From: Stictocephala bisonia
Lineage: Eukaryota > Arthropoda > Insecta > Hemiptera > Membracidae
DNA: 64,000 nt
Reading direction: 5' to 3'
NCBI GenBank assembly: GCA_035578905.1
Contig: JAQJVL010000083.1
Location: 2,024,546 to 2,088,545 of the forward strand
In this document: piece by piece, positions 56,171-64,000 of the stretch
How the letters are laid out: each line of letters begins with the position of its first letter
Numbering within the stretch: the first letter of the stretch is position 1
Program-made: the position numbers and the translations under genes
The notes under the pieces: model-generated
What the model saw: only the letters and a program-made list of their open reading frames with translations
The model's database searches: none
Told to the model about the DNA's origin: nothing

Positions 56171-56545
56171 AAGACCTTCAGTATAGATCAAGTCTACAAC
56201 ACAAAGTTTCTTGGTCTAACAACTGACAACAACCTTAGCTGGGATTTACATATGGAACACGTAAACTATGGAATATATGTGATAAAATGATTATCTTATT
56301 TGTGCAATTTATTAGTTTTAAAAATGATTTTTCATGCCCATATTCAATCTATTATTGCATATGAGTTAGGGTTATATACATGTACCACAAGACAAAATTT
56401 AAATAAAATACTTATTTTGCAAAAAAAAAAAGGACTGTTGGACTGTAAGTAACTTAAGATGAATAACGATGAATCTGTTAAGGAGCATTTCATTCAACTT
56501 AATGTTTTAACAGAGCATAGCAGTTTTAGAATTTGTTTTGTATGC
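56171..56545 (+). pseudogene. Outer LINE RT C-terminal segment, left of nested insertion
   Basis: A single plus-strand frame from 56171 reads KTFSIDQVYNTKFLGLTTDN, then NLSWDLHMEHV, a stop, then SYLCNLLVLKMIFHAHIQ, SIIAYELGLY and NLNKILILQKK. After another stop it gives NDESVKEHFIQLNVLT. FLGL-(I/T)D--L-W--H-------LKM-(Y/F)HA-I-S---Y is the standard region after the FADD motif in CR1/Jockey-type LINEs. It is interrupted near 56545 by another LINE and resumes after 57776. It is missed by ORF finding because of two stops. Confidence 0.75.
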
Positions 56546-57776
56546 AAGGACTCACCAATCCATTCACCAAGATGATGAATGCTGATATATCCAATATAGT
56601 TAAATGGGCGGAAAAGAATGGTCTTAATCTGAATAGCAGCAAGACGAAGCCAATTATCATAAGTCATTCCCGGCTCAGAAATGCAATCAACCATGATACC
56701 CTACAAGAGATAAGTGTAAATGGACAAGCTGTTCCTTTTTGTAGCAAGGTAAAGAGTCTTGGGGTAACAATCAACACTACTCTTACTTGGAACGAAGCCG
56801 TTGTCGAGACATGCAACAGAGTATTTGCAGGAATGCACTCGCTAAAAATACTTCAACACTTTCTACCTGCAGAAATCAAACTGATCCTAGTCAAATCACT
56901 CATATTTCCCTATTTTACTTACTGTAACTCAGTACTCAATGACATGACTGTATCACTTAGTGAAAGACTGCAAAGGACTCAAAATTACTGCCTCCGTTTC
57001 GCTATTAACATACGGAGAGATGAGCATATAACTCCATACTATATCCAGTCTAAAATTTTGAAACTATCTGATCAGAGGTCTATCAAAATTCTCTCTTTAA
57101 CTCATTCTTTTATTAAAGAAAAATCACCAAAATATTTTTCTAAAGATTTTGAGTACGTGGCAGAAAGAAGTTCAAGTGGATCAAGATCGGGATCTTCACT
57201 TTTGCGCATGCCCCATCACAGAACAGCTGCATACGACAAATATTTCACAATAACGGCGTGTCGCTTATGGAACTCCCTCCCGATAAATATTACTTCAATC
57301 CCTAGCCTTTCCCGGTTTGTGGTGTCTTTAAAACAACATTTCATGGAACAGATGATTTCGGCCGGTTCGTCTTAGGGCTTGGGCTCTGCTTGGGTGGAGT
57401 TGGTAGCGAGCGGTATGAATGAGAGGATGTATGAATGGAAAAACATATTTAAAAATTTTTGCAATGCTCTGTTTTACTAAAATTATTATTGTTGTACAGT
57501 ATGTTCATGTTAAGTGTAATAATGTAAAATGTATGGTTTTAAAACTGTTCATGCTAAGTTAAGTAGTAAGTTTTTTTTTTTTTTTTTTTAATGACATAGC
57601 TATTTAAATTTAATATGGTATTTTCATTTCTTTATTTAGTTATTATACTTTATTATTGTTTTACTTAAGGTTAAGTGTAAGAAAGGGCCATGTGGCCCTA
57701 ACTTCCCTTTTTTTGTAAATTAATTGTATAATTAATTTTCAAAATAAAAAAATTTCTATTCTATTCTATTCTAATC
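56546..57776 (+). pseudogene. Inner CR1/Daphne-like LINE, 5'-truncated with intact C-terminal frame
   Basis: The frame to 57375 is open for about 275 codons. It starts within the RT domain at MNADISNIVKWAEKNGLNLN, followed by SSKTKPIIIS and VKSLGVTINTTLTW. It continues through LIFPYFTYCNSVLNDM and TACRLWNSLPINITSI and ends VVSLKQHF-type. The catalytic core is lost by 5' truncation. The 3' UTR has GGGCCATGTGGCCCTAAC and ends in a (TTCTA)n tail at 57757-57772, the microsatellite-type 3' end of CR1/L2-like LINEs. The absence of stops suggests it is younger than the LINE it interrupts. Confidence 0.85.
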
Positions 57777-57960
57777 CACATAAAAAAGACTAAACAAAAA
57801 CTATTCTTATAACACTAGGAATAGGAAGGAATTACTAGTACCTAAGCATAATTTGGAATATTATAAAAAAAACTCTTTATTCAGGAATAAAAGGTACAAA
57901 ATACTTACCAAAAACAACAAAAATTTTAAACATTAAATGGTTTTAATCATTTTTTTTCTA
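57777..57960 (+). pseudogene. Outer LINE, right part after nested insertion
   Basis: NTRNRKELLVPKHNLEYYKK is encoded at about 57812-57871, followed by traces resembling YSGIKGTKYLP. The (H/Y)NTRN...LxVP block belongs just downstream of the sequence lost at 56545, so this completes the outer LINE's C-terminal region across the insertion. Confidence 0.65.
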
Positions 57961-58016
57961 ACATAAAAGGTGCTTTTAATTCAAAATGCATTTTATTTGT
58001 TTGAAAAATTTTACTT

Positions 58017-58441
58017 GAGAGTCTGCAGAGGCTGTCGGCCATGTTGGTTTTAATCCCATAAGAAAAATGTTATTCTCAAACCGGACATACCTTCACCCGT
58101 ATCCAAACTTAACAGTTATTTTTAAACAGATTTTTTCCAAACAAATTCCATTTGATCAGAGACTGAAATTGCGCGTTGGAATTGTTTTGCGAATTCCTAA
58201 TTAGTTTTATAGAAAAAAAATATAAAAGTATTTAGTTTGAAGTTTTTTTCACCTATTTTTCAAAACTAGGCATATGTATTCAAAATATCAAAAGCAAACC
58301 CAATTTGCGATATGATAACATTTAAAATATGACACATCAGACAACTTTTGGTCAGTAAATAACGAAAAAATATGGATTCGCAAATAACATTGTTCTTATG
58401 GCATTAAAACCAACATGGTCGACAGCCTCGGCAGATTCTTA
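58017..58441. mobile_element. 425-bp MITE with ~55-bp TIRs
   Basis: The left TIR (58017-58075) contains GAGGCTGTCGGCCATGTTGG, then TTTTAATCCCATAAGAA. The right TIR (58387-58441) is its complement, TTCTTATGGCATTAAAACC and CAACATGGTCGACAGCCTCG. The pair matches with only a few mismatches. No transposase and no clear target duplication. Confidence 0.8.
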
Positions 58442-60050
58442 ATATCATAATTATTTTAATAATCTAAGTATGTAATGAGGTTTGTGAAATGTAATTTAGT
58501 AGTGACACTATTTACTGTACTCATGTGCACAATGTAACTAAAGATAATTTGACTTATTTTACATCATAAAATATAAAGACAATACCTTACTACAATTTTG
58601 AGAGAATTTATTGGCCTAACTTGGGTTTAAAATTGCCATACAACAAATATTAACATATTCACTCTTCACCTGTGTGGCAAATTAATTTTTTCTGCGAGTG
58701 GGGGCCATTGAAGGAAAGGTATTGTATTGTAGGCTTGAGCTGACAAACCACCATATAGGAATGTTTAGTCCAATTTACAATTAATTGAATCCTGCTCTTC
58801 TGAGACGGACTATGGATTAGACCAGTGACCTAAAAAATATCTCCAGGAGTGATTTAATTATGTTTTATTATTTTTAAGATTATTATGTTTTATTATTATT
58901 TATTATATTTAATTTAAGATTTACCTGTTCTGTGTGTCACTATCAAAGTACTAAAGGAATTTTTAAAAAGGCAAGCCTGCTTTCAAGTCGTCAATAAAAC
59001 CTAAACTACTCTAGCACTTCCACTTTGTGAAAAACCAAAGTATTATTATTCTATATTGTACCCGATCTTTGTTCATTTGAACTTAATATTGGTTACCAAC
59101 AATTAAAAACCTTACTCATAATATTTTAACTGAGAGCAAACTTGATTCGTTTTTTTTTTTTTTTTAGCTTGTTTGTATCCCTATTATTTTCCGTAGGCTT
59201 ATACTTAGCATTTATTTTCTGTCCATTAGTATTAACATAAATAACCAACTAATTTTAGTAAATAATTAGATAATTACACAATTTGATAGAAAGTAACAAG
59301 TAGGACAAGACAATCTTACAATAGCCACGAAATATCTTGAGCTGTGGCTTACGTCACAGTCAGTGCCAGGGGGAGGGGGATATCTACCAATAAACAACGT
59401 TTACATCAAGTCACCACGCCCCCAAGTTACCTTTTTTATAGCACAACTTCCATCCGATTAATCACTAATATTTTTTATTTATAATCATACTTCTTGATAT
59501 TATAATGTGTTATCATGTTATATTTATAGGCCTTTAATTATATTAATGTTATACTTGTCTAATACTTAATGAGAAAAAAATAAAATCATATGGAATACCA
59601 AATAATTAAACACTAGTGAATTTACAGAATGTAGGTTATGTTAGTAAATATACTACTACTACTGTTAAAGTACTATTGTACTGTTAAAGCTCTTATTGTA
59701 AGCAGTCCGTAATTTAATTATATATTAGGAAATACATACTTGTGAATAACTTTGTGAACAATATTAAATTTAATCACTTTAAAGATAGACAGTTGTTTTC
59801 ATTAAATTAATATTTAAATTATAACATATGTGGCTAAGTTATTAAATACCTAACAACTAATAGTATAAACAAAATTATTGCACTTAATATTTTCAATAAC
59901 AAACGCTTACGATACAAAACGAAGGCATCGATACTCCAATCAGCTGATCAGCAGCGGTAGCCAACGTCTGCATGTCAGGCTAGTACAAAACCACGCATTT
60001 GTATTCCGTACCCCTCCCCTCCGCTAACCACCAAGCACTTGAAAAGTAAC
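58442..60050. other. Mostly AT-rich; GC-richer stretch near the right edge
   Basis: No gene or element recognised in 58442-59900. From 59900 to 60067 composition becomes GC-richer, with several CG dinucleotides and a CAGCTGATCAGCAG motif. That would fit the 5' region of the candidate exon at 60068. Confidence 0.35.
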
Positions 60051-60067
60051 GGTTTCGACAGCTCAAG

Positions 60068-60083
60068 ATGTTCCGTGGCTACT
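60068..60083 (+). CDS. Candidate first coding exon (MFRGY), very tentative
   Basis: ATG-TTC-CGT-GGC-TAC-T is immediately followed by a consensus donor, GTAAGT (60084). It is preceded by GCTCAAG and by a GC-richer 5' stretch unlike the AT-rich surroundings. It would start a plus-strand gene whose intron contains, on the opposite strand, the 3' end of SEN54. No downstream exon was identified and five residues cannot identify a family. Confidence 0.25.
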
Positions 60084-60203
60084 GTAAGTATACAATTTCA
60101 AGGATCATATCTATTTTTTTGTTTGACACCAATGTAATGTAAGTGTGTGGATGTAATTTACAATAAATGGCAATAACATTATTTATAAAGAAATGTTACA
60201 GCT

Positions 60204-60330
60204 TTACCACTGTGTATGGATGGGTGGAAGGGCCTTTACCACTGCATGTGTATGGATGGGTGGGAGGGCCTTTACCACTACATGTGTATGGGTGGATGGG
60301 AGGGCCTTTACCACTGCACGTGTACTTGTT
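60204..60330 (+). repeat. 36-bp minisatellite, about 3.5 units
   Basis: Units read TTTACCACTGCATGTGTATG, then GATGGGTGGGAGGGCC. They closely resemble the 35-bp units at 8826-9258 (CACCACTGCACGTGTGTTGA, then TGGGCTAAAG). Confidence 0.85.
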
Positions 60331-60814
60331 ATATAAAGCTATGAGCATTTATTTTTTAATTATTTAACCATTCTTATTAATGATTTAATTGAATTCAGTA
60401 TATTTTTTTTTACTTTATTTAGAAAATTCTATTCCCTTCCAGAAAAAAATCCCTCTGAATTAGTTCTTGAAATTTAGGAAGACATTAATTTTTGTCCCAA
60501 GCCTAGATCTAGAACCTAAAAATCTACTGTCCATCCCTAAAAGTAATGACATTCAATAATTTTAAAACCAAGCAAGACTGAAATGCACTAACTATTATGT
60601 AAAGATAATATAATTAGGCTCTCATAAAATAAACACAACCATTTCACTTATTTACTTATAAATTAGTGCTTAGGTCAACAGCATACGCCTATAAACAAAT
60701 GTATAAATAAGCTATAAGCTTAGCTTTCCTCAAAGTATAAACTAATTAAAGACCATGAACTACCTGTTCAAAGTCTGCTTCAGAAGTAAATACAACAAAA
60801 AATCACATATGAAC
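60331..60814 (-). other. Presumed 3' UTR and downstream of SEN54
   Basis: Lies directly after the SEN54 stop codon on the minus strand. AT-rich; several AATAAA-like sequences exist, but I cannot choose the cleavage site. Confidence 0.4.
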
Positions 60815-60977
60815 TCATACTGCGTGTGATTTATTATCAACAGGTAACGAGATATATGAGCAGTTGTAGAACACAACAGAGTTTGGCATGACGACTGCTC
60901 GTAACAAGGGCACTCTGTCTTTGAACCTGTTCTGTAGTTCGTGGAACTGTGCAGGGCTGGGAATAGGCTCCATTCCT
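60815..60977 (-). CDS. TSEN54: tRNA-splicing endonuclease subunit SEN54, terminal exon
   Basis: After the acceptor TGTTGCAG on the minus strand the exon starts at 60977. Joined to the two leftover bases (GG) of the exon at 61967-62120, it reads GGMEPIPSPAQFHELQN, then RVPLLRAVVMPNSVVFYN and ISLPVDNKSHAV, ending in TGA at 60815. SEN54 C-termini have the same succession: a (D/E)P(V/I)P block, VPL(I/L)xAxV, (I/V)xFY and a terminal xLP. SEN54 is a structural subunit of the tRNA intron endonuclease, which acts with SEN2, SEN34 and SEN15 in the nucleus. The splice phase matches the upstream exon exactly. Identification rests on recalled conservation, without alignment. Confidence 0.65.
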
Positions 60978-61966
60978 CTGCAACAGTTGTAAAATTTCTT
61001 TGTTTTTGTATTCACATTAAAAACAGTAAATCTCCAAAACTAATTAAACTATTGCACAGTTCTTCTATGTTGTTTATTGCATCAGTTCCTCGCTGCTAAA
61101 ATTTACAACATTTCATAATATTGTAGCATTTTTCCTTGACAGATAGAAATCAACTGTGTTTCTATAATACAACCAACTTAAAATAATACTTTTATTTTGG
61201 TCCAAAATTAAAAACATTAACACAATAAACAAGAAAATAAATACATAAACAACGTATAGCAATAATTTCTAGTGCCACTGGCACTTTCATCAGGTAAGTA
61301 AAGACTGGCTTGGTTTCAGCTTTTTTCTGGCTATGTAGTAGTGGTGCAGGGAGGATTGTATCCATAGAGCAACATACAAATTTTAACAAAGTTTTTTTTC
61401 TCTAGATTGGTAAGGGAGTGCTATTTGATCTATCTGATGTTGAGATTGGAAGGGTTACAGGTTTAAGGCATCCATTCTTCTGACTTGAGATGTGCAAGGG
61501 AAGGAAGAGAGCTCATTATGCAGCACGGACCAGTGTTAACAATGATCAACATTTTGGTTATGGTTACACTTCTCCTAAACTTTAAGTGACATTAACCTCC
61601 CAGTCAAAATGGTTTTATTGACCTAATATAAAAGATACTGCAACACTTTCTACTAATCCATCTTACTCAGATAGCTTAGCTACTATTAAGCATTTTCTTA
61701 ACTCACCCTCAATACTGAATATCACTAATATTTCTGACAGCTTAACAAATTCATTGATGTTTCTTTTCATTTAAAAAATTGCAAAATGAAGTGCCTTCAT
61801 AAATAAAAATTATCATAAAAATCGCATATTCTTTCCTATGCCTATCTTTTTGAAAAAACTTGAAATTTCAGTCTAATGGTTTTTCATAAAATCATGAGAA
61901 CCAGCTTTAGGCTGCTAAAATATACTAGTATTTATGCTTGTTATAAATTAATTAAGAAATACTCAC
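60978..61966 (-). other. Last intron of SEN54
   Basis: Bounded by GTGAGT at 61966-61961 and TTGCAG at 60983-60978 on the minus strand. A 65-codon minus-strand ORF (61192-61389) inside it has no recognisable domain. No repeat identified. Confidence 0.55.
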
Positions 61967-62120
61967 CCAAAAACAACAATCCTGTATTGAGGTAGGCTAC
62001 GCTGTGCTTTGCGAAAATCTGCTGCCAAATACATATCAAAGCTTATCTTCAACTTTGTGATAGTTTCTGGCACTTCCGGTGTAAATGGGCTAAAGATCTG
62101 TAAGACTGATAACACAGATC
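61967..62120 (-). CDS. TSEN54: tRNA-splicing endonuclease subunit SEN54, penultimate exon
   Basis: A 154-bp exon on the minus strand between acceptor AATTTTCAG (62121-62129) and donor GG|GTGAGT. The frame has 2 bases carried in and 2 carried out. It reads SVLSVLQIFSPFTPEVPETI, then KLKISFDMYLAADFRKAQ and LPQYRIVVF. LxISFD(V/M)Y...FRK...P.YRI is the conserved core of the SEN54 C-terminal domain, immediately N-terminal to the terminal exon's EPIP block. It is too short and lacks a start codon, so ORF tracks miss it. The N-terminal exons must lie beyond the right edge. Confidence 0.65.
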
Positions 62121-62122
62121 CT

Positions 62123-62376
62123 GAAAATTAAAAAAGAATCCATTAAAGTATCATTTTTTAAGAGAACAATTTACTTTTTTTAATTAAATGTTAGATAAAA
62201 CAAAATCTAATTTTATTTTTTATTTTTTTGAAAATCAGCAAATATGAAATTTAGCAATATCAGACCCTACAAATGACATCCAATGTTTCAGTTTAAGATT
62301 GCATCAGAGACACATTTTAGCCCGTGGTCGGTCGCATCTTTAAGTTGAAACTAACAATTTTAGTGTTTTATAAATG
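62123..62376. other. SEN54 intron, left of the TIR element
   Basis: No feature recognised beyond AT-rich intron sequence. Confidence 0.35.
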
Positions 62377-63028
62377 AAGCCCCTAAAGGCAAAGTGGACT
62401 AATCCACAAATTTTCAATCTTGAGATTGGTATACCTGCTGGTGAAGAAAAATCAGCTCTATCTAATGGTAAAACAAGCTAAGCTCTATCAGCTGTATTTT
62501 TTTTTTTTTTTTCTAGAACAAAAAAATGTTTAGTCCAAAATGCATTATCACACATCTTCTTCTAGGCAGAATGGACTAACCCACAAAATTAAGTGCAAAT
62601 TTGGACTATCCCCCATTAGAACAATGTTAATCCAAATGTCATTTTGTTGTAAAGTCAAAATGGACTAAACTGTGACATGCCTTTTATTTATTTTTTTTTT
62701 TCTCTCTATTCTCCTTTATACTCTATGTAGGTCTTACATAGTTAGGTGTAATAGTAAAATGGACTAACCTTAATGTTAAAATGGACTAACTCACAATGGA
62801 CATGGAAGCAAAACAGACTACTCAATTTTGGAAGCCATTTTGGAAATGAAATATTGTGTTTTTTAAATAATTTACCAAACAGTATAATTCTATGGGTTTA
62901 ATCTGTCAGATTACAAAAAAAATCACAATCCAGATCAACTTCTGACCTAAGATATGATTTTTTAACTTTAGCACTTAATATCTCAAAACTTACTTTTTGG
63001 GGTTAATCCACTTTGCCTTTAGGGGCTT
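62377..63028. mobile_element. ~650-bp TIR element with repeated TGGACTAA motifs
   Basis: The left end AAGCCCCTAAAGGCAAAGTG, then GACTAATCC, is matched in complement at the right end (GGATTAAC...CACTTTGCCTTTAGGGGCTT at 63001-63028). TGGACTAA or a one-base variant occurs about ten times inside in both orientations (for example 62395, 62530, 62571, 62657, 62757, 62777). There is no coding capacity. The target duplication is unclear and the superfamily is undetermined. Confidence 0.75.
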
Positions 63029-63295
63029 CAAATAACATGACAAATAGGTTTTCATCTACATGTTTTCATTTGGTTTACAGAAGTCTTTAATGCTACATTT
63101 AGCTATTATATTTTTAATAAATGTTACATTGTTTATAACATTTTTGTTTTATGTGTGAGATTTCTTTTAGATACAAATATGTTGTCATGGTTTAAAAATT
63201 TGAGGAAGAAGCTATATTTCCAGAAGACAGAAGTATATATTTCCAAGATGTGACTTCTGGAAATCTGAGTGAAAATTTTAGTGAACACAGATCTG
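63029..63295. other. SEN54 intron, nothing recognised
   Basis: AT-rich spacer without ORF or repeat. Confidence 0.3.
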
Positions 63296-63445
63296 CCAGA
63301 ATAGTGGCTCAATGGCTAAGGCTTCGAACTACAGAGTGAAAAATCCTAGGGTTCAAATCCCCAACAGAATCAATTATCAGTTTTTCACTTGTTGAATAAA
63401 ATTTCCCAAACGGGCCTACAGCCCCATGTGTATGGATAGGTGAAG
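63296..63445 (+). repeat. tRNA-derived SINE (family 1), well preserved
   Basis: AGTGGCTCAATGGCTAAGGC (A box), TAGGGTTCAAATCCCC (B box) and the body TTTTTCACTTGTTGAATAAA, then CGGGCCTACAGCCCCATGTG. The head looks tRNA-like, but no complete cloverleaf with acceptor stem was found. Confidence 0.75.
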
Positions 63446-64000
63446 TTAAATGTTAAAAGAAAAAGAAAAATGTCTATGATTACAGCTCAGCAGAAAATGT
63501 AGAAACAGAGAAGAGTATGCATCCTGCTCTGTTTTTGCAGGTAATATACCTATTTCTCAATATATCATTGGAAAAGATAAACATGTGCCAGTATAAACAA
63601 AAAATTGCTGACAGTATATTATCACCCAAGACACAGATACTATATTTATGATTTGAGGGAATTTTTTTGGAAAACACTAGGAAAATGGCTTATGTCTATT
63701 GCTTTCCTTTTTTCACACTTGTTTTCCTATATTGCTTCAATTTTATTTCAACAATCCAAAAACATCAAGTTCAACAACCTGTCATCTAAAGATACACCTA
63801 AATCATATTTGCTTACATACATTTGAGTATGCCCTTTGCACAATGCGCTTACGTAATTATGCTTACTAGAAGCTTTGCATAACACTAAGAAGCATATTGA
63901 TTGATAACATAATAGAGTGATCTCCCAATATCAACATACTTGCGCGTTAATAATTTTCATTTGTTTTTTGTTTCTGAGTTAGTCTGCTCTCAGGTGAGTT
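63446..64000. other. SEN54 intron or upstream; plus-strand donor at the edge
   Basis: A strong plus-strand donor, CTCAG|GTGAGTT, lies at about 63991/63992. It is preceded by TTTTTTGTTTCTGAGTTAG, an acceptor-like sequence only 11 bp upstream, so a real exon is doubtful. Short ORFs at 63480-63826 overlap on both strands and have no motif. Confidence 0.25.

Noticed and set aside
63296..63370. Functional tRNA gene
   Set aside because: A and B boxes are present but the acceptor stem does not pair, and a SINE body shared with several copies follows.
63980..64000. Plus-strand exon ending at the CAG|GTGAGT donor at the window edge
   Set aside because: The nearest acceptor leaves an 11-bp exon and no supporting frame was found.

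Overview
This window looks like a large, AT-rich, repeat-dense insect genome, most likely hemipteran. That placement is an inference from the style of the retrotransposon proteins and from tRNA-headed SINEs, not from a marker gene. There are no prokaryotic operons, rRNA genes or CRISPR arrays. Long ORFs are rare, and most recognisable coding sequence is decayed transposon protein. All calls come from reading and hand translation; no database search was run.

Host genes are sparse. The best is the 3' end of a tRNA-splicing endonuclease subunit SEN54 (TSEN54) gene on the minus strand: a penultimate exon at 61967-62120 and a terminal exon at 60815-60977, with the rest of the gene beyond the right edge. 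A second locus lies in a 9.2-kb direct tandem duplication (31526-40757 and 40768-49995). Each copy holds the last two coding exons of an unrecognised plus-strand gene (31939-32268 with 37597-37701; 41181-41510 with 46835-46939). Each copy also holds a minus-strand exon for a secreted, cysteine-containing, perhaps Kunitz-like peptide. Three very short candidate first coding exons with strong donor sites (15612, 26757, 60068) are listed at low confidence.

The rest is a layered transposon landscape. Left part (1-31500): a roughly 440-bp SINE-like family recurs about a dozen times across the window. Other items are fragments of several non-LTR retrotransposons (4.3, 5.4, 19-20, 23.8 and 28.3 kb), a PIF/Harbinger element with TAA target duplications (20999-21676), and a 1.43-kb DNA transposon encoding a decayed SDNC-GQNK protein and sitting inside a SINE (24656-26085). 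There are also tandem arrays at 7.9-9.3 and 28.9 kb and a 1.16-kb GT array (29381-30540). Middle (31526-49995): the tandem duplication, whose intron carries an 877-bp near-perfect foldback element, a piggyBac-type MITE and SINEs, all duplicated with it. Right part (50000-64000): a dead piggyBac element with TTAA sites, 16/18-matched terminal repeats and the three catalytic aspartate contexts (53429-56123), one LINE nested inside another (56171-57960), a 425-bp inverted-repeat element, and a 650-bp TIR element in the SEN54 intron with about ten dispersed TGGACTAA motifs.

The most interesting items are the SDNC-GQNK transposon with its TIRs and target duplication, the duplicated terminal exons with an in-intron foldback element, and a dispersed 35/36-bp minisatellite family seen at four separate loci.
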